Shown: positions 23,866-32,653 of the stretch, one piece after another
How the letters are laid out: the number at the start of each line of letters is the position of its first letter
How positions within the stretch are numbered: the stretch's first letter is position 1
Assembly: GCA_012728955.1 (NCBI GenBank)
Contig: JAAYED010000112.1
Coordinates: forward strand, 1-46,041
Length of the DNA stretch: 46,041 nt
Origin: Chloroflexota bacterium
GTDB lineage: Bacteria > Chloroflexota > Anaerolineae > UBA1429
Direction of reading: 5' to 3'
The notes under the pieces: generated by a model
Told to the model about the DNA's origin: nothing
Database searches by the model: none
Seen by the model: the letters and a program-made list of their open reading frames with translations, nothing else
Program-made: the position numbers and the translations under genes

Positions 23866-25685
23866 GGCGAGCCCGAGATCAGCCGCACCGGTATGACCTT
23901 GAGCTGCAGCGCCACCGGTCGCCCCAGGTCCTCGGCCAGCGCCTGCTGCAGCGCCACGGTCTGTTGCGTGCTGATATCCTCACTGGTCTCGACCGAGAGG
24001 GCCACCACCAGATCCTGCTGTGCCAGCACCTCCCAATCGGCCAGATAGGCATCCTGCCCCAGCAGATGGCTGTTCTGCTGCAGCGAGGCGCCCACCTGTC
24101 GCCGCAGGCTGGCGGCGTGCAGCGCCCGGGTAGAGAGCACTCCCAGCGCGGCGATCACCACCACCCCCAGCACCGCCGTGGCCAGCACGCCGCCGCGGAA
24201 CATCCGCGCCCGCTGCTGATCCGCGATGTTGGGCCTGAAACCCATCCACAGGTACACCATGGCCGCCGCCGCGATGATGCCCACCAGGTTGGTCAAAAAG
24301 AGCAGCAGGGCCCCCAGCGCCAACGACCAGTGCCCGGCCAGCAGCAGCAGGCCGAAATTGGCCAGCGGCGGTGCCAGGGCCACTGCGATGGCCACCCCGG
24401 GCAGCGCGGAGGCCACATCTCGCCGGGCCGAGGCATAGGCCGCCGCCGCGCCGGACACCAGCGCCACCCCCAGGTCCAGCAGCGTGGGCGCCGTGCGGGC
24501 CAGCATCTCGCCGGTGGGGGAATAATCCGGCGCAATCAGCTCCACCAGCCCGCCGATGGCCACCACCATGGCGGCGCCCAGCAGCACCGTGCGGGCCGCC
24601 ATGCGCACCAGCGCCTTGTCTCCCTGCACGATCCCCATGGAGATGCCCAGGAGCGCCGACATCAGCGGTGCCACCAGCATGGCGCCGATCAGCACCGCCG
24701 TGCTGTCCAGCAGCAGGCCCAAACTGGCGATAGAGGCTGCCAGCACCATCATCACCACATAATCGCGATCGGAACGGGCTACATCGCGGATCTGCCGATA
24801 GACCTGCACCCTTTCCGGAGCGCTCAGCTGGGGCATGGCGCCGATCAGCCGCCAGCGCAGCTTGCGCATGGCCTCGGTGGCGGCATCGCGATGGTGACGG
24901 ACGATCAGCAGGGGCCGATCCAGCGTGGTGGCCAGCTGCTGCGGGACGTTGCCAAACACCACCCGATCCACATAGCTCTCGCCCGAGGCGCCCACCAGCA
25001 CCAGATCGTAATCCCGGGCGGCGCTCTGGATGCCCCGCACCACCGTGGGCGCGGCGACCACCCGCGGATCAAAGCGCTCGGGCTGGTGCGTGCGTGCCAC
25101 CATGGCGCGCAGGCCCTCCAGCTGGGCGGCGATGGCGTCGGCGGCGCTGTGCTGGCTGGCCACTCGCAGGGCGGCGATGGGCGCCTCCTCGGAGAGATCC
25201 AGCGCCAGCCGCGCGGCGAGCTCGGCGTTGGGGCCCCCACCGTAGGGGATCAGGATGTGTGGCCCCTGCTGCATGCGCTCGGCAAAGGCCTCGGGCGAGC
25301 CATCCACCCGCATCACCGCCACGTCGCAGGGGGCGTACTGGATCAGCGGATCCAGCGTGCGGCCCAGCAGGTAGCGCCCCCGCGAGGGCCGCCCCCGCCA
25401 GTGCAGCAGCAGCAGGTTGGGCCGGAAACTGTTGGCATAGGCCAGCAGCAGCTCGCCGGGCTGGTTGCCCCGCAGGATCACCGGCGCGTCGGTCACGTCG
25501 GCGCAGGAGGCGGGCACCTGCAGCCAGGCCGGTTGCGCACCATCCTCCGAGACGTACACCGGCGTGACGCGGCCCTGGCGCCTGCGGGCCAGCGGTGCCG
25601 CCAGGGCCAGCAGCACCGTGAGGTGCCGCGGCTCGCCCACCGCCACCACAATGTGATAGATGCCGTTTCGGTTGGTTTGATTCAT
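23862..25685 (-). CDS. DUF389 membrane protein with N-terminal universal stress protein domains
   Basis: A 607-residue protein. Residues about 10-290 hold two Usp-like nucleotide-binding folds; the second ends with LVLVGASGESYVDRVVFGNV, the G-x-x-G-x-x-x-(S/T) pattern class. Residues about 320-520 are the DUF389 membrane domain, with the signature IASLGLLLDSTAVLIGAMLVAPLMS and repeated helices; the last 85 residues are external or cytosolic and include a beta-type region. Function of DUF389 is unknown. The chosen ATG is 25683-25685; another Met lies three codons upstream. Translation is coupled to the glycosyltransferase gene. Confidence 0.88.
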   Translation of the reverse strand: MNQTNRNGIYHIVVAVGEPRHLTVLLALAAPLARRRQGRVTPVYVSEDGAQPAWLQVPASCADVTDAPVILRGNQPGELLLAYANSFRPNLLLLHWRGRPSRGRYLLGRTLDPLIQYAPCDVAVMRVDGSPEAFAERMQQGPHILIPYGGGPNAELAARLALDLSEEAPIAALRVASQHSAADAIAAQLEGLRAMVARTHQPERFDPRVVAAPTVVRGIQSAARDYDLVLVGASGESYVDRVVFGNVPQQLATTLDRPLLIVRHHRDAATEAMRKLRWRLIGAMPQLSAPERVQVYRQIRDVARSDRDYVVMMVLAASIASLGLLLDSTAVLIGAMLVAPLMSALLGISMGIVQGDKALVRMAARTVLLGAAMVVAIGGLVELIAPDYSPTGEMLARTAPTLLDLGVALVSGAAAAYASARRDVASALPGVAIAVALAPPLANFGLLLLAGHWSLALGALLLFLTNLVGIIAAAAMVYLWMGFRPNIADQQRARMFRGGVLATAVLGVVVIAALGVLSTRALHAASLRRQVGASLQQNSHLLGQDAYLADWEVLAQQDLVVALSVETSEDISTQQTVALQQALAEDLGRPVALQLKVIPVRLISGSP

Positions 25686-25830
25686 GGCCGCCATTCTAGT
25701 GCACTGCCCGGCCTGGGGCAATGTGGCCGCCGGCGCGGGCGGATCGGCTCCGCTGCGGGGGCACTTGCCCCGGGCGCCCATCCCGTCTACCATTCCGCCA
25801 TCCCGACCCGCAGGAGAGGAGTAAATCCCC

Positions 25831-26946
25831 GTGGCCTTGTTCGGTCTCTTTCGCCCCCCCGACGTGGTCAAGCTGGAGGCCTCCCGCGATGCCGGCGGCC
25901 TCGCCAAGGTGGCCCAATCGGCCCGCGACTGGGTGATGCGCCGCGATGCGCTCTATGCCCTGCAGCGCCTGGAGGCCGCCGAGCTGCCCGCGCTGCTGCA
26001 GCAGGTGCTGCGGCGCGACGAGTACTGGAAGAACCGTGAGATCGCCGCCGACCTGCTGGCCGCCCTGGGGGATGAGGGCGCCATAGAGCCCATGATCGCC
26101 GCCACCCGCGACGATTTCACCGACGTGCGCTGGATGGCCGTGCGCGCGCTGGATCGGCTGGTGGCACGGGTGCAGCCCGGCCTGCCGGCGCCCAACGTGG
26201 TGCGCGCCCTGGTGCGCAGCCTGGAGGACAGCGCCTGGTGGGTGCGCCAGAGCGCGGCGCAGGCCCTGGAGCGCGTGGCCATCCCTGAACATTATGACGG
26301 ACTGGAGGTCGCCCTCAAGCCGCTGCACCGCACCCTGCAGGACGAGGTGCGGGCCGTGCGGCAGGCGGCCCTCAACGTGCTGATCCGGCTCAACGCCCCG
26401 CCCACCATCGAGTCGCTGGTGCTGGCCCTCACCGATGTGGCCTGGAGCGTGCGCCTCTCCTCCGCCGAGGCGCTGGAGGCGCTGGGCTGGGAGCCCTCCC
26501 GCGAGCAGGAGATCGACTACTGGATCGCCCGGGGCGAGCCGGGGCGCGCCGTGCCCCGCGGCCTCGAGGCGGTGCCCGCCCTGGTGCGCATGCTCGACGA
26601 CCAGTATCCGCCCCTGGTGGCCGACGTGGTGGACGCCCTGGCCCGGCTGGGCAACACCGCGGTGCCCGCCCTGCTGGAGCAGGGCCTGCATCACCGCGAC
26701 TGGTGGGCCCGCGAGGCCGCCGCCCGGGTGCTGGCGCGGGTGCGCGCGCCGCAGAGCGTCATCCCCCTGATCCGGGCCCTCAGTGACCGCTCCTACAGCG
26801 TGCGCGAGACCTGCACCCGCGCCCTGGCCGCCCTGGGGGATCCCCGGGCGCTGCCCTACCTGCAGGCCCTGGCCAGCCACGATCCCCACCGTCTGGTGCG
26901 GGCTGCGGCCAGCGAGGCGCTGCGCAGCCTGCCCGCTCCGCGCTGA
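25831..26946 (+). CDS. HEAT-repeat protein
   Basis: A 371-residue protein made almost wholly of 30-35-residue helical-pair repeats of the PBS-lyase/HEAT type, seen as recurring DVRWMAVRALDRLV, WWVRQSAAQALERV, VWSVRLSSAEALEAL-like units and PRALPYLQALASHD. Such solenoids bind proteins; no enzyme motif is present. It starts with GTG at 25831 after GAGGAG. It is divergent from the DUF389 gene. The stop codon lies at the first unit of a 61-bp tandem repeat array. Confidence 0.88.
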   Translation: MALFGLFRPPDVVKLEASRDAGGLAKVAQSARDWVMRRDALYALQRLEAAELPALLQQVLRRDEYWKNREIAADLLAALGDEGAIEPMIAATRDDFTDVRWMAVRALDRLVARVQPGLPAPNVVRALVRSLEDSAWWVRQSAAQALERVAIPEHYDGLEVALKPLHRTLQDEVRAVRQAALNVLIRLNAPPTIESLVLALTDVAWSVRLSSAEALEALGWEPSREQEIDYWIARGEPGRAVPRGLEAVPALVRMLDDQYPPLVADVVDALARLGNTAVPALLEQGLHHRDWWAREAAARVLARVRAPQSVIPLIRALSDRSYSVRETCTRALAALGDPRALPYLQALASHDPHRLVRAAASEALRSLPAPR

Positions 26947-27186
26947 GGGCAGGGCGCCGCATTCTGCATTCCGAGCACCACAGCCGCACTTGACTGCCCC
27001 GCGCTGAGGGCAGGGCGCCGCATTCTACATTCCGAGCACGATAGCTGCACCTGCCCGCTCCACGCTGAGGGGCAGGGCGCTGAATCCTGCACTCTGAGCA
27101 CCACAGCAGCACCTGCCTGCCCCGCGCTGAGGGGCAGGGCGCCGAATCCTGCACTCTGAGCACCACAGCAGCACCTGCCTGCCCCG
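26941..27186. repeat. Four tandem copies of a 61-62-bp unit
   Basis: Units begin CGCTGAGG at 26941, 27002, 27063 and 27125. Each contains GGCAGGGCGC, then a CATTC or AATCC variant, GAGCAC and GCAC(C/T)TG. Copies 1-2 resemble each other more than copies 3-4, which are nearly identical, so the array grew stepwise. The first unit contains the last codons and stop of the HEAT gene. The rest of 27187-27376 contains a short duplicate (ATGGCACC-GACGCGCG at about 27250 and 27310) and no gene. Confidence 0.9.
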
Positions 27187-27376
27187 CCCAACACCCGGCG
27201 GAGCGCCGTCAGCGCGAGGGTGTCATGGGGCGAGAGGCGCGCCCCGGGGAATGGCACCCGACGCGCGGGGCAACCGTGCCCCAGAAAGAGTCCGTGCTCA
27301 TCTCATAGCATGGCACCGGACGCGCGCTGGGCAACCGGAGAGGCTCGCAAGGGGGCGCGCCGATCCCGGCAGCCTG

Positions 27377-28201
27377 TCACCAGGCGCCCCTGTCATCGTC
27401 CGGCGAGCCGCTCTGGTCGCCGGGGGTGCCCGTCGGCTGCCGCAACACACGCTCCACCGCCAGCGCCACGTCCGACTGGACCTGCAGCGGGTCGTGCGCG
27501 CGGGCGTCCACCCAAAAACGCAGCGCCAGCAGCATCCCGCGGGCGCCGCGCCCCTCGGCGTACACTGTGGGCGCCCGTCCCTCCGCCAGGCCCGGCACGG
27601 CGGCGGCCGCCCGGGCGATGGCCGCCATGGTGGCCGGCACATCCCGTTCGGGCTCCAGCTCCAGGCGCAGCGTGCGCTGGCGCAGCGGCGCGTTGCTGTA
27701 ATTGGTGATGATGCTGGTATACACCGTGTTATTGGGGATGATGGCCAGCTCGCCATCCCAGCGCCGCAGGGTCGTGTCGCGGGTGGTGATCTCCAGCACG
27801 GTGCCGTCCGTCTCGCCGATTTTGACGGCATCGCCGATGCGAAAGGGCCGCCGCAGCAGCAGGATCACCCCTGCCACCAGATTGCTGGCCACGGACTGCA
27901 GCGCCAGGCCGATCACCACGCCCGAGACCCCCAGCCCCGCGATGGCGGCGTTGACGTTGATCCCCAGCATGCTCAGCGCCACCAGCGTGCCGATGCCCAC
28001 GATGGCCCAGTGCACGCTGCGCTCGATCAGGCGCACCGCCGTCCGGTTGTGCAGCGGGCCGTGCAGCGCGCGGTTGACCCCTGCCGTGGCCAGGCGCGCC
28101 AGCAGGATGGTGATCCCCATGATGATCGCCGCCGCCAGCACTCCCGGCGCCCGGGCCAGGATCAGCGCCCAGGTGGGGCTGAGGACATCCAGCGATACCA
28201 T
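27377..28201 (-). CDS. Small-conductance mechanosensitive channel (MscS family)
   Basis: A 274-residue MscS-type channel: three membrane helices in the first 130 residues, with the pore-lining TM3 and following beta domain seen in GLALQSVASNLVAGVIL and RPFRIGDAVKIGETDG, then IIPNNTVYTSIITNYS. It releases solutes upon hypo-osmotic shock. The start at 28199-28201 follows GGAGG at good spacing; an in-frame ATG 36 bases upstream is less likely. It lies 69 bases after the small gene at 28271 on the same strand. Confidence 0.94.
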   Translation of the reverse strand: MVSLDVLSPTWALILARAPGVLAAAIIMGITILLARLATAGVNRALHGPLHNRTAVRLIERSVHWAIVGIGTLVALSMLGINVNAAIAGLGVSGVVIGLALQSVASNLVAGVILLLRRPFRIGDAVKIGETDGTVLEITTRDTTLRRWDGELAIIPNNTVYTSIITNYSNAPLRQRTLRLELEPERDVPATMAAIARAAAAVPGLAEGRAPTVYAEGRGARGMLLALRFWVDARAHDPLQVQSDVALAVERVLRQPTGTPGDQSGSPDDDRGAW

Positions 28202-28270
28202 CGTGCTTGCCTCCTGTGGGTGGGCTGCCGTGACCATAGGCGCGCCGCGGCAGCCTGTCCAATGCCGGCG

Positions 28271-28612
28271 CTATTCGTGGCGCACCAGCGAGATGGTCAG
28301 CCAACCTTCGCGGTAGCTCACCTCGGCGCTGTCGCTCATCACCGCCACCAGGGTGAGGTTCGAGCCGGTCTCGGACTCGCCGCCCAGATACCAGTAGTTC
28401 TGCTCCAGCTCGGGCTGGCGGGGGATCCGCAGCGTGGCCCGCAGCTGCTCCAGGCGCTCGGCATCCAGCGTCGGGATCTGGCTGCGCACCCGCAGCGTGC
28501 TGGTCTGCCGGCCGGGTGCCAGCTCCACCTCGTGGCGCAGCCCTCCCAGTTCGTGGCAATAGCTCAACAGGTTGCTCAGCATCCGCATGTTCTTCTCAAA
28601 GATCTGGCGCAT
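28271..28612 (-). CDS. Small soluble protein of unknown function
   Basis: A 113-residue protein that I do not recognise. It starts MRQIFEKNMRMLSNLLSYCHELGGL, with a Cys-His near position 19-20, then charged beta-rich sequence (STLRVRSQIP, NLTLVAVMSDSAEVSY). No signal or membrane segment. AAGGAG precedes the ATG at 28610-28612. It overlaps the end of the DUF1576 gene by 17 bases, so the two are likely co-translated. Confidence 0.75.
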   Translation of the reverse strand: MRQIFEKNMRMLSNLLSYCHELGGLRHEVELAPGRQTSTLRVRSQIPTLDAERLEQLRATLRIPRQPELEQNYWYLGGESETGSNLTLVAVMSDSAEVSYREGWLTISLVRHE

Positions 28613-29876
28613 CTTCCCGCTCCTTGCGAAACAGGGCGATCAGGGGCAGCAGAAACATCACCACAAACCCCGCCGCAAAGCCATTGTTGTACAGGTTGAG
28701 CCCGTTACTCAGGTAGCCCACATGGTGCACCAGGCGCACGTGCAAAAAGCCCGCCACCAGCCCCCACAGCGGGCCGAACTGTCCGGCGACGGGCGCCAGC
28801 CCGGTGGAAAAGAGGATGGCCAGCATGTTGGCGGGGGAGGTGAGGTCCCACTGGTTGAGCCAGCTGGAGAGCACGGCGCCCGCCAGCACCGGCGTGATGT
28901 TGCGCAGGTGCTTGCCAAAGCCGCCAAAGCCGGTGATGGTGAGGATCCCTCCCACCGCGGGACCGCTCAGGTCGCCGCCCAGTGCCAGCACCAGCGTGGT
29001 GGAAACGGCGCAGAGCAGGCCCATATTGACATAAATGCTGTCACCGAACAGCAGGTAGAAATCCGAGATCAGCCGACCGGAATAGCGCGACATGCGCCAC
29101 AGGTCGCGCAGGCCGGTGCGCATGCCACGCAGGCCAAGCCCCAGCGCCAGCAGCAGCGCCGAGAGGGCGTACAGCAGCAGCGCCATGGAGCGATTGTGTT
29201 CGGTGGCCCAGCTCAGGGAGGTGGGCAGCGAGATGCCCATGCTGTGCAGACTGGCCACAAACACCGTCGAGATCAGCCCACCGGCCATGCCCATGTTGTA
29301 CAGGTTATAGCCGCCGTGCACCCGCACCACATAGGCGGCGATGGGCGGAAAGCAAAAGCCGATCAGGATGCCGCCCACCGTGCCCGAGAGCACGTCCACC
29401 AGCGGGCCGCCCTGCCAGCCCAGCAGCTCGTTGAGGGCGATTTCGCTCACCACCGGCGCCAGAGTGGCCGAGAGCAGCGCCACCAGGGAAAAGCGGCTAA
29501 AGGGCTCGCGGCGCACCTGGGCATACAGCCACACGCCGGCCACCAGCGGCAGCATGTTGAGCACGTTCTTGCCAAACAGGGCAAAGCCCATGTTGAGCCA
29601 GATGGCCATCAGGATGGCGCCGTTAGCCGGCACCCGCGCCAGGAGCATCAGGCACAGGCTGAGGGCGCCCACCAGGGCGGCGTTCACCAGCGCCGAGCCG
29701 GGTGAGCCCAGCACCAGATAATCGGTGATCAGCACTCCCCGGGAGGTGAGGATGCGCCCCAGCCCTCGCAGGATCTCGGCGGGGGGCTCCAGCAGCAGGG
29801 CGCTGCTGATCAGCAGGGCGATCACCAGCCACACCACCCGATAGGGAGCGGCCAAGTGTTGGAGGCGAGGGGCCAT
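28596..29876 (-). CDS. DUF1576 integral membrane protein
   Basis: A 426-residue membrane protein with about 10-12 helices and two similar halves. The recurrent GGYNLYNMGMAGG and NGLNLYNNGFAAGF motifs, one in each half, are the signature of DUF1576, whose members look like transporters of unknown substrate. The ATG at 29874-29876 is preceded by GGAGGAG. It heads a probable operon DUF1576, 113-residue protein, MscS, all on the minus strand. Confidence 0.85.
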   Translation of the reverse strand: MAPRLQHLAAPYRVVWLVIALLISSALLLEPPAEILRGLGRILTSRGVLITDYLVLGSPGSALVNAALVGALSLCLMLLARVPANGAILMAIWLNMGFALFGKNVLNMLPLVAGVWLYAQVRREPFSRFSLVALLSATLAPVVSEIALNELLGWQGGPLVDVLSGTVGGILIGFCFPPIAAYVVRVHGGYNLYNMGMAGGLISTVFVASLHSMGISLPTSLSWATEHNRSMALLLYALSALLLALGLGLRGMRTGLRDLWRMSRYSGRLISDFYLLFGDSIYVNMGLLCAVSTTLVLALGGDLSGPAVGGILTITGFGGFGKHLRNITPVLAGAVLSSWLNQWDLTSPANMLAILFSTGLAPVAGQFGPLWGLVAGFLHVRLVHHVGYLSNGLNLYNNGFAAGFVVMFLLPLIALFRKEREDAPDL

Positions 29877-30153
29877 GCACTCCTCCGCAGGCTGTGCGGT
29901 AACGGATGACGGCGGCGCGCTCAGATCACAGCGGATGCTCAGGTGACAGCATTGTACCGGCAGCCCTGACGGGCCGCCAGTGCGCCATGGGCGGCAGTGG
30001 AGGGCCTGCCCGCCATGCGTGCCGGGCTCTGCCGCGATGGAGAGCTGCCGGGCCAAGCGGCAGAATAACGGCGTGCGCCGCACCGGGCCGCGGGCCGCGC
30101 GCCGTGGCCCGCCGCGCCGTTCGCATTTGCGAACAGTTCCCGTGGCGCCCCTC
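29877..30153. other. Intergenic region with a 16-base dyad
   Basis: No gene seen. GTTCGCA-TT-TGCGAAC (30119-30134) is a perfect inverted repeat 19 bases before the -35 of the LexA-controlled promoter and could bind an activator or a second regulator. Confidence 0.5.
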
Positions 30154-30182
30154 TTGCAGGGAAGGGAGTTGTCCACTACACT
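30154..30182 (+). promoter_or_regulatory. SOS-type promoter P1 of the terminase operon
   Basis: TTGCAG (30154-30159), 17-base spacer, TACACT (30177-30182), then GGGA and the LexA box. The same arrangement recurs at 42058-42105. Confidence 0.7.
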
Positions 30183-30187
30183 GGGAA

Positions 30188-30205
30188 TTAGAACATATGT
30201 TCTAA
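30188..30205. promoter_or_regulatory. LexA (SOS) box
   Basis: TTAGAACATATGTTCTAA is a perfect 18-base palindrome containing GAAC-N4-GTTC, the LexA site of Gram-positive-type bacteria. It lies a few bases downstream of the -10, over the expected start, and 37 bases before the first ATG of the operon. Repression by LexA and induction by DNA damage are expected. Confidence 0.85.
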
Positions 30206-30242
30206 TCATCCGCGATGGCCCGTGCCCTGGAGGAGAACGCCC

Positions 30243-31094
30243 ATGACCAAGCCCACTGCGCCTCTGCATGCCTCCCTGGAGCCCGCCCTGCGGCCCTTGC
30301 TGGCGGCCCTCTGCCGCGCCCGTCCGCAGAGTCCGCTGGCCCGGCAGCTGGGCGGCGCGGCGCGCTCTGAAGCGCCGATGTCCGCAACGCCGCTTTCCGC
30401 AGCGCCGCTTTCCGAAGCGCCCCTGTCCGCAGCGCCGCTTTCCCAAGCGCCGATGCCAGTGGCGCTCTCGGTGCTGCCGCCCGCCCCGGAGGTCCCCCTG
30501 CAGGACGACCTGGCCCTCATCGACCGGGAGCTGGCCCGCCTGCTGGCGGTGCGGGAGCTGGTGCTGCACTGGATGGAGGGGTTGCGCGGGCCCGATACGG
30601 CCGGGCGTTCCCCTCTCTCGCCCTCGGGTTTCTTGCGGGCCTGGAGCGAATCCACCGGCCGGGTGATCCAGCTGTTGCGTGCCCGGCGCGAGCTGGCGGG
30701 CGCCCCGGCGGACGCCCTGCTGGATGCGGTCTATGCCGAGCTGGAGCAGTTGCTGCCGCCGCCGGAGGGTTCCTCCGCGGCGCCGGTCGCTGTCCCGGCA
30801 GAGCCCGCAACGCCCGCTGCTCCCACCGCCGTGGCATGCGCACGCGCCACAGAAACGGCCGGCGCCCCGCCCGCTCGTGTGGCTGCACCTGCGAGTGGCG
30901 GTGTACCGGCGGCACCACCTGCTGAAGGGTGTGCCGCCCCCGCCGCCGCTGCCGCCGTGGCATGCGCACGCGCCACAGAAACGGCCGGCGCCCCGCCCGG
31001 TCGTGTGGCTGTTGCGTGTGCGGGCGTCGCCCCTGCCGGGCTCGCCGCGAGCCCCCCGCTCGCCGCTGGCCTGCCCGCCGGAGGTCCCCTGTGA
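30243..31094 (+). CDS. Ala/Pro-rich protein of unknown function, first gene of the SOS operon
   Basis: A 283-residue protein I do not recognise. Residues 43-72 are six pentapeptide repeats (APLSx type) encoded by six 15-bp units at 30369-30458. Residues about 90-165 form the only globular-looking part, a set of charged helices (DLALIDRELARLLAVRELV, VIQLLRARREL, LLDAVYAELEQLL). The rest is Ala/Pro/Gly-rich and includes a 19-residue segment present twice, due to a 58-bp direct repeat (30828-30885, 30954-31011). GGAGGAG precedes the ATG. It overlaps the terminase gene by GTGA. By position it could be a small terminase subunit, but I see no direct similarity. Confidence 0.75.
   Translation: MTKPTAPLHASLEPALRPLLAALCRARPQSPLARQLGGAARSEAPMSATPLSAAPLSEAPLSAAPLSQAPMPVALSVLPPAPEVPLQDDLALIDRELARLLAVRELVLHWMEGLRGPDTAGRSPLSPSGFLRAWSESTGRVIQLLRARRELAGAPADALLDAVYAELEQLLPPPEGSSAAPVAVPAEPATPAAPTAVACARATETAGAPPARVAAPASGGVPAAPPAEGCAAPAAAAAVACARATETAGAPPGRVAVACAGVAPAGLAASPPLAAGLPAGGPL
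30828..31011 (+). repeat. In-gene 58-bp direct repeat pair
   Basis: 30828-30885 and 30954-31011 differ at one base and are 126 bases apart, keeping the frame. Both encode the same Ala/Thr/Pro-rich segment. Confidence 0.85.
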
Positions 31095-32653
31095 TCCCCC
31101 GGGGCGGATCTCCCGCCGGAGGTGCCACGTCCGCCGCAAGGAGAACCGCCGCCGGAGGTGCCGCCTCCGCCGGCCGCCCCGCGGCCGCCCTGGCCCGTGC
31201 CATGGGCGATATCGGCGCCTTTAGCGCCCTGATCCTGCGCAGGCCCCTGCGTCCCTATCAGCTGGCCCCCGCCCGGGCCATCGCCCGCTCGGTGCTGGGC
31301 GGCCTGGGCCACACCTATGCGGTGATGATGTCGCGCCAGGCGGGCAAGAACGAGACCTCGGCCCAGCTGGAGGCCTGGCTGCTGCAGCTCTACCGCCGGC
31401 GGGGCGGCTCGATCATCAAGGCCGCGCCCACCTATCGCCCGCAGGCCCTCAACAGTCTGCTGCGGCTGCGCTCGGTGCTGGCCGGGTCGCCCCTGCCGCC
31501 GCTCACCGCCGGCGCCGGTGGACGTCTCTCCTGCGGCAACGCCGCCATCGCCTTTTACTCGGCGGCCCGCGGAGCCAGCGTGGTGGGCGCCACCGCCGAC
31601 ATCCTGCTGGAGGGCGACGAGGCGCAGGATCTCGATCCCACCCGCTGGCAGAAGGATTTCATGCCCATGGCGGCCGCCCGCGCCGCCACCACCGTGCTCT
31701 GGGGCACCGCCTGGACCGCCGATACCCTGCTGGCCCGCACCATCCGCGGCCTCGAGGAGCAGCAGGCCCGCGACGGCATCCAGCGGGTGTTTCGGGTGCC
31801 CTGGCAGGAGGTGGCCCGCTGCTCCCCCGCCTACGGGCGCTTTGTACAGGGCGAAATCGCCCGGCTTGGCGCCCGGCACCCGCTGATCCGCACCCAGTAT
31901 CTGCTGGAGGAGCTGGAGGACCAGGCAGGCCTCTTTTCCTCCGCCACCCGTGCCCTGATGCAGGGCACCCATCGCCGCGAGCGGGGTCCGCGGCCCGGAG
32001 CCAGTTATGCCCTGCTGGTGGACGTGGCCGGCGGGCTGGATGTCTCTGCCGCCGCTGGTGTAACCGAAGCGGGCGATGGCCGGCGCGACAGCACCGTGGC
32101 CACCCTGGTCGAGATCCAGCAGACGCCGCCCGGCGCGCCCGCCGGCGACGGGGCGTCATCGCTGGAGGGACTGCCCCGCTACCTCGTGCGCGATCGCATG
32201 ATCTGGACCGGCGCCGAGCACCATGTGCTGCTGGGGGCCCTCTCGACCCTGGCAGAGCGCTGGGCGGTGCGCCATCTGGTGATCGACGCCACGGGCCTGG
32301 GTGCCGGCCTGGCCTCGGCGCTGGGTGCCCGCCTGGGTCCCCGGGTGATCCCCTTTATCTTTGGCACCCACTCCAAGAGCCAGCTGGGCTGGCGATTTTT
32401 GGCGCTCTGCAACTCGGGACGCTTTCAGGATCATGCCCCGGACGGCAGCCCCGAGCAGGAACGCTTCTGGCGAGAGGTGGCTGCCGCCCGCTATACGCTG
32501 GGCGAGGGCCCCGGGCAGGGCCTGCGCTGGGGGGTGCCCGAGGGGGCCGGCCACGACGACGCCCTCATCTCGGCGGCCCTCTGCGCCGCGCTGCCTCAGC
32601 AGGCCCTGCCCAGCGGTGAATCGCACATTGTCGAGTCGGAGGAGTGGTTATGA
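31091..32653 (+). CDS. Phage-type terminase large subunit (ATPase and RNase H-like nuclease)
   Basis: A 520-residue TerL-like DNA packaging motor protein. ATPase: adenine-side Gln in PYQLAPARAIA, Walker A SRQAGKNE (81-88, Lys86), Walker B LLEGDEAQD (Asp176, Glu177) and a coupling-type LWGTAW. Nuclease: three acidic positions of the RNase H-like fold in LLVDVAGG (Asp311), LVIDATGLG (Asp399) and GHDDAL (Asp489/Asp490). All catalytic residues are kept, so it looks functional. GTG 31091 overlaps the previous stop (GTGA) and has GGAGG before it; the first 37 residues are low-complexity. It overlaps the sigma-like gene by ATGA. No portal, capsid or tail gene is adjacent, which is unusual for TerL. 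Confidence 0.9.
   Translation: MIPRGGSPAGGATSAARRTAAGGAASAGRPAAALARAMGDIGAFSALILRRPLRPYQLAPARAIARSVLGGLGHTYAVMMSRQAGKNETSAQLEAWLLQLYRRRGGSIIKAAPTYRPQALNSLLRLRSVLAGSPLPPLTAGAGGRLSCGNAAIAFYSAARGASVVGATADILLEGDEAQDLDPTRWQKDFMPMAAARAATTVLWGTAWTADTLLARTIRGLEEQQARDGIQRVFRVPWQEVARCSPAYGRFVQGEIARLGARHPLIRTQYLLEELEDQAGLFSSATRALMQGTHRRERGPRPGASYALLVDVAGGLDVSAAAGVTEAGDGRRDSTVATLVEIQQTPPGAPAGDGASSLEGLPRYLVRDRMIWTGAEHHVLLGALSTLAERWAVRHLVIDATGLGAGLASALGARLGPRVIPFIFGTHSKSQLGWRFLALCNSGRFQDHAPDGSPEQERFWREVAAARYTLGEGPGQGLRWGVPEGAGHDDALISAALCAALPQQALPSGESHIVESEEWL

Noticed and set aside
21649-26039. Long plus-strand open frames opposite the glycosyltransferase and DUF389 genes
   Set aside because: Antisense shadows; no ribosome site and atypical composition.
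26780-27257. Cys-rich repeated protein on the minus strand across the 61-bp array
   Set aside because: The periodic Cys/Ser pattern is produced by translating the DNA repeat; no ribosome site or homology.
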